A stretch of 64,000 bases of DNA from Polaribacter dokdonensis. GTDB lineage: Bacteria; Bacteroidota; Bacteroidia; Flavobacteriales; Flavobacteriaceae. The notes under the pieces were generated by a model that was not told the DNA's origin, made no database searches, and saw only the letters and a program-made list of their open reading frames with translations. Of the stretch, positions 9,315 to 17,674 are shown one piece after another; position 1 is the first letter of the stretch; each line of letters opens with the position of its first letter. The DNA lies in assembly GCF_024362345.1 (NCBI RefSeq), contig NZ_CP101505.1, positions 392,001-456,000 of the forward strand, read 5' to 3'. Both the position numbers and the translations under genes were made by a program.

Positions 9315-10820
9315 ATGAAGAATAGTATTAGATTAATTCTAATTTTTACACTTATAGTACTTAATTCTTGTAAAAAGAATGATAATAAAATAGCATTTAC
9401 TTTTTTACAATTAAATGATGTCTATGAGATAGCACCAATTCAAGGTGGAGAATTTGGAGGATTAGGTAGAGTAGAAACAGTCCACAAAGATTTATTAGCA
9501 GAGAATTCAAATACAATGCTTTTTATGGCAGGAGATTTCTTAAATCCTTCTCTTTTAGGAACTTTAAAATTAGATGGAGAAAGAATTAGAGGAAAGCAAA
9601 TGATTGATGTGATGAATGCTATGAATTTTGATCTAGCCACTTTTGGGAATCACGAATTCGATTTGTCTAAAAAAGATTTACAAAAAAGGTTGAATGAAAG
9701 CACGTTTCCTTGGGTTTCAGCAAATGTAAAATTAATTGCAAATGAGAATACAACTCCTTTTTATAAAGAAGTTAATAATGTTAAGGAGTATATACCAGAA
9801 ACCTTTGTCAAAGAATTTAAAGATGAAGATGGTACAAAAATAAAAATAGGATTTGTAAGTGTCTGTATACCTTCTAACCCAAGAGATTATGTGGAGTACC
9901 AAAATATGTTCGATAAAGTAAGAACTTCTTATGCAACTCTTAAAGATTCAGTAGATGTCGTTTTTGGATTAACACATGTAAAAATCACCAATGATAAAAG
10001 AATTGCCAAATTGTTGCCAGAAATTCCATTAATTATGGGAGGTCATGAGCATACCAATATGCGAATTGAAACTGAAAACGGAATTATTACTAAAGCAGAT
10101 GCGAATGCAAAAACAGTTTACATTCACAGAATAGTATTTGATAAAACAACTAAAGAAACAACGATAAAATCTGAGTTAAAGGAAATTAATGCATCAATTA
10201 AAGAAGATGTTGAAGTAGCTAAGGTTGTTCAGAAATGGCAAAACATTTTAGAAAAAGAAATTAAAGAGGTTTTAGTAAAACCTAATGAAATTATTTATCA
10301 AACTGATATTCCTTTAGATGGTAGAGATACTCCAATTAGAAGCACGCAAACAAATTTGGGTAAAATTATTACAGAATCTATGTCTTACGCTTTTAATGAT
10401 AAAGTAGATTGTGCTTTGGTAAATGGTGGTTCTATAAGAATTGATGATCAATTGTTAGGAGATGTAACACCTGTAGACATTTTTAGAGTTTTGCCTTTTG
10501 GAGGTGCAATTGTAAAGGTTGAAATTAAAGGTAGATTACTAAAAAGAGTTTTAGATTATGGAGTATTGGCTTCAGGTACAGGAGCTTACTTGCATAGATT
10601 TAATGCTAATAGAGTAGAGGATACTTGGTACATCAACAATCAAAAAATTAATTTAAGTAAGACATATACAGTAGCATTTTCTGATTATTTGTTAAAAGGA
10701 TTTGATATTCCATTTTTATCTCCGAAAAACAAAGAAGTCTATTCAGTTTATCATCCTAAAGAAGATGAAATGGCTTATGATATTCGAAAAGCTGTAGTTA
10801 GCTATTTAAAAATGAAATAA
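9315..10820 (+). CDS. 5'-nucleotidase/UshA-family metallophosphatase lipoprotein
   Basis: A 501-residue exported phosphoesterase with a lipoprotein signal (Cys19 in LNSCKK). The N-terminal metallophosphatase domain shows AGDFLNPS, GNHEFD, a lone THV histidine and GGHEHT, all ligands of the dinuclear metal centre. The first motif reads LQLNDVYE where UshA has a D-x-H, so the first metal ligand His is replaced by Tyr, as in a subset of this family. The C-terminal nucleotide-binding domain begins near residue 335 and contains ALVNGGSIR and the VLPFGGAIVKV segment. It probably hydrolyses nucleotides or sugar nucleotides outside the cytoplasm to recover phosphate and nucleosides. It is monocistronic and ends at a bidirectional terminator. 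Confidence 0.85.
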   Translation: MKNSIRLILIFTLIVLNSCKKNDNKIAFTFLQLNDVYEIAPIQGGEFGGLGRVETVHKDLLAENSNTMLFMAGDFLNPSLLGTLKLDGERIRGKQMIDVMNAMNFDLATFGNHEFDLSKKDLQKRLNESTFPWVSANVKLIANENTTPFYKEVNNVKEYIPETFVKEFKDEDGTKIKIGFVSVCIPSNPRDYVEYQNMFDKVRTSYATLKDSVDVVFGLTHVKITNDKRIAKLLPEIPLIMGGHEHTNMRIETENGIITKADANAKTVYIHRIVFDKTTKETTIKSELKEINASIKEDVEVAKVVQKWQNILEKEIKEVLVKPNEIIYQTDIPLDGRDTPIRSTQTNLGKIITESMSYAFNDKVDCALVNGGSIRIDDQLLGDVTPVDIFRVLPFGGAIVKVEIKGRLLKRVLDYGVLASGTGAYLHRFNANRVEDTWYINNQKINLSKTYTVAFSDYLLKGFDIPFLSPKNKEVYSVYHPKEDEMAYDIRKAVVSYLKMK

Positions 10821-10830
10821 TATAAAAGTA

Positions 10831-10863
10831 AAAAGCTCAAGAAATAAATCTTGAGCTTTTTTT
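10831..10863. terminator. Bidirectional terminator between the nucleotidase and helicase genes
   Basis: A 12-bp stem (AAAAGCTCAAGA, 10831-10842, with 10849-10860), a 6-nt loop and T runs in both directions, between two convergent genes. Confidence 0.85.
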
Positions 10864-10870
10864 ATCAATT

Positions 10871-12679
10871 TTAAGAATCTCTTCTTTTTCTTCCAAATCC
10901 TCCTGGTTTTCTGTCTGATCCAGATGATGAAGATCTTCTATCACTTCTATTTCTTCCTCCACTATTATCAGAACTTCTTCTAGATGATGAACCTTCAGTA
11001 CTTCTTCTTCGTCCAAAACCTCCATCTTTTTTACCAAAAGATTTCTTTTTTCCTCTTCTTCCTCCTCCTGAACGTTCTTTTTTGGTAATTTCTACATTTA
11101 CAGATCTACCATCAAAATCTGGCTGATTAGAAGCAAAAGCATCTAAAGTTTGGCTTTCGAAGTTTTTATCAATCTCAAAGAAAGAAAAAGTATCTAATAT
11201 GTCTATAGCACCAATTTCTATCTTATCACCAATATTTTGGTCATTAATTAAACCAATCAATTTAGCAGGATTCAAACTGTCTTTTCTACCAATATTGATA
11301 AAGAAACGAGACATATTATCTGCAGTTGCTCTAGATCTAGAATTTTCTCTTCCTAAATCATTTAAATCTTTAGAGTTTTCGTAATAAGCCAACATTGTGT
11401 TGAATTCTAAAGAAACAAACTTTTGTATTAATTGCTCTCTGTCTAAGTCTTTTAATTTGTCATAAATGCTAGGTAAAAACTCTGTAATTTCAGATTCATT
11501 AACCTTAGTATCATTTACTTTGTCAATTAAATTCATTAATTGATTTTCTACAATCTCTTTTCCTGTAGGTACTTTACCTTCAACAAATTTTTGCTTAATG
11601 ATACGTTCTATTACACGTAATTTACCTTTTTCTCTATTATTTACTAGAACAATAGATACACCTTTATTACCAGCTCTACCAGTTCTACCACTTCTGTGAG
11701 TATAGTTTTCTATTTGATCTGGTAACTTATGATTAATTACATGTGTTAATTCATTTACATCTAAACCACGAGCTGCAACATCTGTTGCTACTAAAATCTG
11801 AATGGTTTTTTTTCTGAATTTACCCATAACAGAATCTCTCTGTGCTTGAGATAAATCTCCATGTAAAGAATCTGCATTATAGCCATCTTTAATTAAGTTA
11901 TCTGCAACTTCTTGTGTTTCTCTTCTGGTTCTACAAAAGATAATTGCATAAATATCTGGATTTAAATCTGCTATTCTCTTAAGTGCAGGATAACGTGTTC
12001 TTTCTGTAACTGCATAATACTCATGACTTACATTTTCTGAACCTGAGTTCTTTTCTCCAGAAGTAACTTCTACAGGAGTTGTCATGTAATTCTTAGCAAT
12101 TGCTTCTACTTCTCTAGGAAAAGTTGCAGAAAATAATAACGTTTGTTTAGTTTCTGGTGTTGCTTCTAATACCTTATCTAGCTCTTCTTTAAAGCCCATG
12201 TTAAGCATTTCATCAGCTTCATCTAAAACTAACCATCTAACATTACCTAACTTTAAAGCTCTTCTGTTAATTAAATCTACAGTTCTACCTGGGGTTCCAA
12301 CAACAATTTGAGAACCTCTTTTTAAAGATCTAATTTGATCTTCCATACTAGAACCACCATAAACAGTAGTTACTTTTACATTTTTTAAATATTTGCAAAA
12401 GTCTTTAATATTATTACCAATTTGAACTGCAAGTTCTCTTGTTGGTGATAATATAATTGCTTGTACATTATTGTTATCTTCTTCTAAAAGCTCTAATATT
12501 GGTAAACTAAAGGCAGCAGTTTTACCTGTACCAGTTTGTGCAAATGCTTTTAAATCTGTATCAGAAGATATTATTTGTGGAATTGCTTTTTCTTGTATAA
12601 CAGTTGGTTTTTCGTAACCTAAATCTGTTAACGCTTTGATTATAGGTGCTTTTAGCCCTATTTCTTTAAATGTTGACAT
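10871..12679 (-). CDS. deaD: DEAD-box ATP-dependent RNA helicase (DeaD/CsdA type)
   Basis: This 602-residue helicase carries all core motifs: AQTGTGKT (motif I, near residue 45), PTRELA, TPGR, DEAD (near 152), SAT, and HRSGRTGRAG. After the two RecA domains comes a helical extension and a DbpA-type RNA-binding domain ending near residue 555. The tail of about 50 residues is rich in Ser, Arg and Gly, typical of disordered RNA-binding tails. DeaD-type enzymes remodel structured RNA in ribosome assembly and mRNA decay, especially in the cold. The ATG at 12679 lies at the base of a possible hairpin that would cover the ribosome-binding region, and that hairpin competes with a second one further upstream (separate entry). 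Confidence 0.93.
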   Translation of the reverse strand: MSTFKEIGLKAPIIKALTDLGYEKPTVIQEKAIPQIISSDTDLKAFAQTGTGKTAAFSLPILELLEEDNNNVQAIILSPTRELAVQIGNNIKDFCKYLKNVKVTTVYGGSSMEDQIRSLKRGSQIVVGTPGRTVDLINRRALKLGNVRWLVLDEADEMLNMGFKEELDKVLEATPETKQTLLFSATFPREVEAIAKNYMTTPVEVTSGEKNSGSENVSHEYYAVTERTRYPALKRIADLNPDIYAIIFCRTRRETQEVADNLIKDGYNADSLHGDLSQAQRDSVMGKFRKKTIQILVATDVAARGLDVNELTHVINHKLPDQIENYTHRSGRTGRAGNKGVSIVLVNNREKGKLRVIERIIKQKFVEGKVPTGKEIVENQLMNLIDKVNDTKVNESEITEFLPSIYDKLKDLDREQLIQKFVSLEFNTMLAYYENSKDLNDLGRENSRSRATADNMSRFFINIGRKDSLNPAKLIGLINDQNIGDKIEIGAIDILDTFSFFEIDKNFESQTLDAFASNQPDFDGRSVNVEITKKERSGGGRRGKKKSFGKKDGGFGRRRSTEGSSSRRSSDNSGGRNRSDRRSSSSGSDRKPGGFGRKRRDS

Positions 12680-12722
12680 TTCTGTGATTTTGTAGATTCA
12701 CAGAACGCCCACCTGTAAATCT
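12680..12722 (-). promoter_or_regulatory. Candidate two-state RNA switch in the deaD leader
   Basis: Read on the minus strand, the leader holds three segments: A (AGAUUUACAG, 12722-12713), B (CUGUGAAUCU, 12703-12694) and C (UCACAGAA, 12687-12680). A and B pair over ten positions with one G-U wobble and a 9-nt loop. B, extended to UUCUGUGA, pairs perfectly with C over eight positions with a 10-nt loop. The two helices share CUGUGA and cannot coexist. C directly abuts the AUG, so the B-C helix would mask ribosome access and A-B would free it. Pairings are read from the sequence; the regulatory role is inference. Confidence 0.5.
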
Positions 12723-12759
12723 GATTATAAATTCGACCTGATTTTTAATGAGTTACACT

Positions 12760-12783
12760 CAAAATTAAAATCGTGCAAATGTA
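12760..12783 (-). promoter_or_regulatory. Candidate promoter -7 boxes for deaD
   Basis: On the minus strand, TAATTTTG (12767-12760) and TACATTTG (12783-12776) both fit TAnnTTTG. Either would give a leader of roughly 75-95 nt that includes the whole candidate switch. No well-placed -33 TTG was found. Confidence 0.4.
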
Positions 12784-12818
12784 CTACAAATTAAATGAAC
12801 AAAAGAAGAAAGTTCGTT

Positions 12819-14213
12819 TTATTGATTGTTATTCAAATCCTCTAAGTAAGGAATAAGGTTGTTAGAGTAGATAGAAGCAAAACCATTAACTACTTTTCCA
12901 TTATGATTTACAAGAATAGTTCTTGTCATTTTACTACTAAGAAAAGTTTGAGCTAAATTATCTTTATTAATATAGAATTGATTTTTAATGTCTAATTTTT
13001 CAATTTTCTCAACATCTAATCCATCAGTTTTTATTAACTGAAAATGAATATTTGGAAATTTTTCTTGTAAATAAACTAGTCTAGAGGATAAATAAGACTT
13101 AGATACGTATTCTGGATTCCAAAATAGTAAGAACGTATTTTTGTCCTTAATTAATTTATGAATTGAATGGTTAGAATTTGTGTAGTCTGTAATTTCAAAA
13201 TTTGGTAATTCATTTCCTAAAGTTATAGCCTTAGAATCATTTAATAAACTCTGAATTTGTGTTTTATCTTTTTCATTAGTAGAAGACTTTAAAAATAAAT
13301 CGAAAGCTTCTAAGTTTACTTGATCTGAAGATTTATTGTAAAAGTGACTCACTAAAGTTTGCTTTAAAAATGCATTCTTTGTGCTTTGAGATGTTATTCT
13401 ATCGTCTATTATATTTAGTAAATCTAACGTAAAATCTGGAGTATACTCGTTTCTCATTGGTCTATGCCCTAAAGCATAAGTTTCATTGTACAAATAATTT
13501 CTAATGTATCTAGAATAAGGAGGAAAATACATCATTGTATCTTTATCTATATCTATATTTTTTCTGTAATCATAAAAGCTATCATCTACTTCTGGGAAGT
13601 GTCCATCTTCAGCATATTTAGAATGTATAATAGGATATCTTTCAAATCTAGAATATATAGGGAAAGTGAGTGCAACTTTTAAAACCTCATTAAAACCTTC
13701 AGTTTCATCTGGGTGTTCTAAAACGTAGTCATTATAAGTAACTAATTTAGTTGCTAATAAAGAATCTGTAACTTTTTTAAATACATCTACTTCTTGCTTA
13801 TTTAATTGATAAAAATTCTTTCGTTCTTTTTCATCTGCTAAGAAGCAATCAATTAACATGTTATTTCTATCTGCACCTTTACCTGCAAAACTTAGGGTCT
13901 CATCAAAATCCCAAGTGTTTAAACGTAACATTAAACTATCTTGAGGTTCTATATATATGTATTGATTTTCATTACCATGAACAAAATAATACAAACCTTC
14001 ATTTGCATTTTTTAACTCTCCAATAAATTTCTGATGTTCATCTAATAAAAAAGTATCAATTACTTGTTCCATCGAATAAAGAATAACCCTATTCGATTTT
14101 GGATTAATAATCTTACCTCCAAAATATGTAGTTTGCTCTTTAACCTCTGTTTCACAGCTAATTAAAAAACTTAAAGAAAGTAATTGTAATAAAATTAATA
14201 TTTTATTATTCAT
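12819..14213 (-). CDS. Lipoprotein with C-terminal thioredoxin-fold domain lacking the CXXC
   Basis: A protein of about 464 residues. I place the start at ATG 14213, because from there the sequence is a clean lipoprotein signal (MNNKILILLQLLSLSFLISC). The open frame upstream begins with TTG at 14240 and lacks a signal. The middle is unrecognised, soluble and rich in Tyr, Asp and Asn, with several predicted helices, resembling the N-terminal regions of Bacteroidota TlpA-like exported proteins. From about residue 330 it has a thioredoxin-like pattern (GNELPNFEITD, FLLFWNPEYVSKS, FQLIKTDG, ILVNHNGKVV). At the active-site position FWNPEYV has no cysteine, so it cannot be a conventional thiol oxidoreductase. 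A weak TAnnTTTG match (TATTTTTG, 14245-14238) precedes it. Confidence 0.75.
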   Translation of the reverse strand: MNNKILILLQLLSLSFLISCETEVKEQTTYFGGKIINPKSNRVILYSMEQVIDTFLLDEHQKFIGELKNANEGLYYFVHGNENQYIYIEPQDSLMLRLNTWDFDETLSFAGKGADRNNMLIDCFLADEKERKNFYQLNKQEVDVFKKVTDSLLATKLVTYNDYVLEHPDETEGFNEVLKVALTFPIYSRFERYPIIHSKYAEDGHFPEVDDSFYDYRKNIDIDKDTMMYFPPYSRYIRNYLYNETYALGHRPMRNEYTPDFTLDLLNIIDDRITSQSTKNAFLKQTLVSHFYNKSSDQVNLEAFDLFLKSSTNEKDKTQIQSLLNDSKAITLGNELPNFEITDYTNSNHSIHKLIKDKNTFLLFWNPEYVSKSYLSSRLVYLQEKFPNIHFQLIKTDGLDVEKIEKLDIKNQFYINKDNLAQTFLSSKMTRTILVNHNGKVVNGFASIYSNNLIPYLEDLNNNQ

Positions 14214-14367
14214 ATAATGTTGTGGGTATAACTGATACAAAAATAACTATTCAATGCAGTTGGGCTTGTTAATACGTTGTTAAAAATATTACAAAAATTT
14301 AGGGTTTGTTTTTCTTTAATAGTCTGAAAAAGACTAGCTATATCTAACTTAAAACAAATCAATTTAC

Positions 14368-14375
14368 TACTTTTG
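14368..14375 (+). promoter_or_regulatory. -7 box upstream of the ABC-F gene
   Basis: TACTTTTG fits TAnnTTTG exactly and lies 20 bases before the ATG at 14396. Confidence 0.5.
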
Positions 14376-14395
14376 CAAAAAATTAAAATAGAGTT

Positions 14396-16015
14396 ATGTT
14401 ATCAGTTTCTAATTTATCTGTTCAGTTTGGAAAACGAGTTTTGTTTGATGAAGTAAATACCAAGTTTCAAACAGGAAATTGTTATGGAATTATAGGTGCC
14501 AATGGTGCAGGTAAATCTACATTTTTAAAAATAATTTCTGGAAAGATGGATCCTACCTCAGGTCAGGTTCATTTAGAAGCAGGTAAGAGAATGTCTGTGC
14601 TTACTCAAGATCATTATGCTTATGATGATTACCCAGTTTTAGAAACTGTGGTTATGGGTAATAAAGATCTTTTTAAAATTAAAAAAGAGATTGATGCTTT
14701 ATATGCAGATTATACAGATGAAAATGCAGAAAAGATAGGTGAGCTTCAAATTGTTTTTGAAGAGATGAATGGTTGGAATGCAGATTCTGATGCAGCAGCA
14801 ATGTTATCTAACTTAGGTATAGCTGAAGATTTACATTATACGTTAATGAAAGATTTAGATGGTAAGCAAAAAGTTCGTGTGTTAATTGCACAAGCACTTT
14901 TTGGAAATCCTGATGTTCTAATAATGGATGAGCCTACCAATGATTTAGATTTCGAAACTATTGCTTGGTTAGAAAACTTTATTGCCAATTTTGATAACTG
15001 TGTAATTGTGGTATCTCATGATAGACACTTTTTAGATGCAGTTTGTACTCATATTTCTGATATTGATTTTGGTAAGATTAATCATTATTCAGGTAATTAT
15101 ACATTTTGGTATGAATCTAGTCAGTTAGCAGCAAAACAAAGAGCACAACAGAACAAGAAAGCAGAAGATAAAAAGAAAGAATTAGAAGAATTCATTCGTA
15201 GATTTTCTGCAAACGTAGCAAAATCTAAGCAAGCTACTTCTCGTAAAAAAATGATTGATAAATTAAACGTAGAAGATATAAAACCTTCTAGTAGACGTTA
15301 TCCTGCAATTATTTTTGATAGAGATAGAGAAGCAGGGGATCAAATTTTAAATGTAGAAGGCTTAAGTAAGGATTTTGAAGGTGAAAAATTGTTTGATAAT
15401 ATTCATATCAATTTAAATAAAGGAGATAAAGTCGCTATTATCTCTAAAAACTCAAGAGCTATTACAGCTTTTTATCAAGTTATTTCTGGTAATGAACCTG
15501 CAGATGCTGGTAAATATTCTTGGGGTGTAACTACAACACAATCTTATTTACCACTTGATAATTCTGAGTATTTTCAGAATGGAGATTTAAACCTAGTAGA
15601 TTGGTTAAGACAATATGCGCAAACTGAAGAGGAGAGAGAAGAAGTTTACTTAAGAGGATTTTTGGGTAAAATGATTTTTTCTGGTGAAGAAGCTCTAAAG
15701 AAAAGTAATGTACTTTCTGGAGGTGAGAAAGTAAGATGTATGTTATCTAAAATGATGATGAAAAGAGCTAATATTTTAATGTTAGATGAGCCAACAAACC
15801 ACTTAGACTTGGAATCTATTCAAGCATTAAATAATTCATTAATTAACTTTAAAGGAACAGTTTTATTTTCTACACATGATCATGAATTTGCTCAAACTGT
15901 AGCTAATAGAATTATAGAATTAACACCTAAAGGAGCTATTGATAGATATGCAACTTTTGATGATTATTTATCTGATCCTAAAATTAAAGAATTAAGAGAT
16001 TCTATGTATTCTTAA
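14396..16015 (+). CDS. ABC-F family ATPase (YbiT/YkpA-like)
   Basis: A 539-residue soluble protein with two ABC ATPase domains and no membrane segment, the layout of ABC-F ribosome-associated ATPases. Domain 1 has Walker A GANGAGKST and Walker B VLIMDEPTNDLD; domain 2 has the signature NVLSGGEKVR and Walker B ILMLDEPTNHLD. A basic coiled linker (about residues 240-310) joins them. The signature of domain 1 reads DLDGKQKVRV rather than LSGGE, and the domain-2 Walker A (ISKNSRAIT) has lost the GxxGxGKS pattern. The second site therefore probably does not bind ATP in the usual way, as seen in the YkpA/YbiT branch. The role is likely ribosome rescue or translation factor rather than transport. 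The T-rich hairpin downstream ends transcription. Confidence 0.88.
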   Translation: MLSVSNLSVQFGKRVLFDEVNTKFQTGNCYGIIGANGAGKSTFLKIISGKMDPTSGQVHLEAGKRMSVLTQDHYAYDDYPVLETVVMGNKDLFKIKKEIDALYADYTDENAEKIGELQIVFEEMNGWNADSDAAAMLSNLGIAEDLHYTLMKDLDGKQKVRVLIAQALFGNPDVLIMDEPTNDLDFETIAWLENFIANFDNCVIVVSHDRHFLDAVCTHISDIDFGKINHYSGNYTFWYESSQLAAKQRAQQNKKAEDKKKELEEFIRRFSANVAKSKQATSRKKMIDKLNVEDIKPSSRRYPAIIFDRDREAGDQILNVEGLSKDFEGEKLFDNIHINLNKGDKVAIISKNSRAITAFYQVISGNEPADAGKYSWGVTTTQSYLPLDNSEYFQNGDLNLVDWLRQYAQTEEEREEVYLRGFLGKMIFSGEEALKKSNVLSGGEKVRCMLSKMMMKRANILMLDEPTNHLDLESIQALNNSLINFKGTVLFSTHDHEFAQTVANRIIELTPKGAIDRYATFDDYLSDPKIKELRDSMYS

Positions 16016-16039
16016 TTATAAGATTTACAAATTAAAACA

Positions 16040-16082
16040 AAAAACCATTATGTAAACTAAAAGTTTAAATAATGGTTTTTTA
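16040..16082. terminator. Bidirectional terminator between the ABC-F gene and oxyR
   Basis: The outer stem AAAAACCATTA (16040-16050) pairs with 16070-16080, and an inner stem TAAACT/AGTTTA (16053-16058 with 16062-16067) continues it. T runs occur on both strands. Confidence 0.8.
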
Positions 16083-16109
16083 ATTACTGTAAAACAGTGT
16101 ATTGTGTTT

Positions 16110-17051
16110 TTATTTTTTCTGCAATGGACTTATAATTTTTACATCAGAAAAAGAAATTGCACCTCTTACAACACCATCAATAGTTTTCTTTAAAGCTTCT
16201 ATTAATTGCATTTTTAATTGAGATTTATGGTAGATTAAACTAACCTCTCTTGCAGGTGGTGGATTGTTAAATTCTCTTAAAAACTGTTTGTCAGAATCGT
16301 TTAAATCTAAGGTATGTAAATATGGTAAAAGCGTCATTCCTAAACCTTCTTTAGAAAGTTTAATTAAGGTATCAAAACTTCCACTCTGTAATTGAAACCC
16401 TTTTTTATTATCAATCTTATGAGCTCTGCATAAGTTTAAAATGTTGTCTTTAAAACAATGACCATCTTCTAGTAAAAGAATGTCTTCCATTTCTAATTCA
16501 TTCACATCAATAAACTTGTTTTTAAAAAGTCTATGATTTTGAGGAATTAAACCTATAAACGGTTCATAGTACAAAGGTTTTTCTTTAATAGCCTCGTTCT
16601 CTAGTGGAGTAGCAGCAATTGCAGCATCTATATGACCATCTGTTAGTTTTCTTATAATTTCTTCAGTAGTAAGCTCTTCTATAATAATTTTTACTTTTGG
16701 ATATTTCTTCGTAAAATTATTCAAAAACATAGGTAGCAAGGTTGGCATTATTGTAGGAATAATTCCTAATTTAAATTCGCCACCAATAAAACCTTTCTGT
16801 TGATGTACAATATCTAAAATTCTATTGCTTTCATCTACGATAACTTTAGCTTGTTCAACAATTTTTCTACCTACTTCTGTAAGTTCAATTGGTTTTTTAG
16901 ATCTATTAAATATTTGCACATCTAATTCATCTTCAAGCTTTTGAATTTGCATGCTAAGTGTAGGCTGAGTCACAAAACTGTGTTCTGCAGCCACAGTAAA
17001 ATTCTGATATTCTGCTACAGATAAAACATACTTAAGTTGGGTAATTGTCAT
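16110..17051 (-). CDS. oxyR: Hydrogen-peroxide-inducible regulator OxyR (LysR family)
   Basis: A 313-residue LysR-type regulator with an N-terminal winged helix (residues 1-60: QLKYVLSVAEYQNFTVAAEHSFVTQ...) and a C-terminal periplasmic-binding-like effector domain. The redox pair falls exactly at Cys199 and Cys208 (GHC then LNLC), the same numbering as E. coli OxyR. In that protein these cysteines form the peroxide-sensing disulfide. The gene is divergent from dps, a classical OxyR target, which strongly supports the assignment. It probably activates dps and other peroxide-defence genes. The C-terminus is somewhat longer than in E. coli. Confidence 0.92.
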   Translation of the reverse strand: MTITQLKYVLSVAEYQNFTVAAEHSFVTQPTLSMQIQKLEDELDVQIFNRSKKPIELTEVGRKIVEQAKVIVDESNRILDIVHQQKGFIGGEFKLGIIPTIMPTLLPMFLNNFTKKYPKVKIIIEELTTEEIIRKLTDGHIDAAIAATPLENEAIKEKPLYYEPFIGLIPQNHRLFKNKFIDVNELEMEDILLLEDGHCFKDNILNLCRAHKIDNKKGFQLQSGSFDTLIKLSKEGLGMTLLPYLHTLDLNDSDKQFLREFNNPPPAREVSLIYHKSQLKMQLIEALKKTIDGVVRGAISFSDVKIISPLQKK

Positions 17052-17081
17052 TGATAAGAATTTTTGATAAAGATATTAAAT

Positions 17082-17100
17082 CTATCAATCTTGATTATAG
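17082..17100. promoter_or_regulatory. Candidate OxyR operator between oxyR and dps
   Basis: CTATCAATCTTGATTATAG is an imperfect dyad (CTAT-AATC against GATT-ATAG with one extra base) in the 100-bp divergent intergenic region, with the T-N11-A character expected of LysR-type sites. It lies upstream of the dps -7 box. Binding is inferred, not shown. Confidence 0.4.
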
Positions 17101-17121
17101 TTTTAAGTGACTTATTTTTAA

Positions 17122-17129
17122 TAAATTTG
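17122..17129 (+). promoter_or_regulatory. -7 box of dps
   Basis: TAAATTTG matches TAnnTTTG exactly, 22 bases before the dps ATG. No consensus -33 TTG is positioned upstream, which fits an activator-dependent promoter. Confidence 0.55.
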
Positions 17130-17151
17130 AGTAAATAACAAAAGAAATATT

Positions 17152-17625
17152 ATGAACAAGAATATATTAGGATTAGAGAAAGCAGACTCTAAAGAATCAG
17201 TCGAAAAATTAAACGGATTATTAGCAAACTTTCAAATTTATTATCAAAATTTAAGAGGTTTACATTGGAATATTAAAGGTAAAAACTTTTTTGATTTACA
17301 TGTAAAGTTCGAAGAATTATATACAGACAGTCAAGTTAAAATAGATGAAATTGCTGAACGTATTTTAACTTTACAGGGTAAACCATTACACACGTTTACA
17401 GATTATATAGCAAATAGCAGTGTGCCTGTAGGTAAAGATATTTCAAAAGATGTAGAAGCAGTAGAGTTGGTGGTAACTTCTTTGTCTGAGCTATTAAAAA
17501 TAGAAAGAGATATTTTAGATTTATCAGATAAATCTGATGATGAAGGTACTAATGCTATGATGAGTGATTTAATTTCTGAACAAGAAAAAACAATTTGGAT
17601 GCTAAACTCATGGTTGGGTAAGTAA
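17152..17625 (+). CDS. dps: DNA starvation/stationary-phase protection protein Dps
   Basis: A 157-residue ferritin-like protein. The ferroxidase ligands at the dimer interface are visible in LHWNIKGKNFFDLHVKFEELYTD (the His, the Asp twelve residues on, and the Glu), and KIDEIAERILTLQG follows as the next family motif. Dps dodecamers oxidise ferrous iron with hydrogen peroxide and store it, limiting hydroxyl radical damage to DNA. The N-terminus is short, without a long Lys-rich tail, so DNA binding may be weak. The divergent oxyR and intervening dyad point to peroxide control. It ends at a strong terminator. Confidence 0.93.
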   Translation: MNKNILGLEKADSKESVEKLNGLLANFQIYYQNLRGLHWNIKGKNFFDLHVKFEELYTDSQVKIDEIAERILTLQGKPLHTFTDYIANSSVPVGKDISKDVEAVELVVTSLSELLKIERDILDLSDKSDDEGTNAMMSDLISEQEKTIWMLNSWLGK

Positions 17626-17646
17626 TAGCAGCTTAATGAAAATATT

Positions 17647-17674
17647 AAAGAGGACCTTTTTGGTCCTCTTTTTT
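17647..17674. terminator. Bidirectional terminator after dps
   Basis: A 10-bp stem (AAAGAGGACC, 17647-17656, with 17662-17671), a T5 loop and a T run; the convergent gene ends in the T run. Confidence 0.85.

Noticed and set aside
10837..11037. 66-aa Glu/Ile-rich frame at the end of deaD
   Set aside because: It is another minus-strand frame through the low-complexity Ser/Arg/Gly-coding tail of the helicase; its composition follows from that repeat sequence.
14396..16015. ABC-F protein as an antibiotic-resistance factor
   Set aside because: The divergent signature and overall pattern fit the YbiT/YkpA housekeeping branch, and there is no long linker or leader typical of resistance ABC-F genes.
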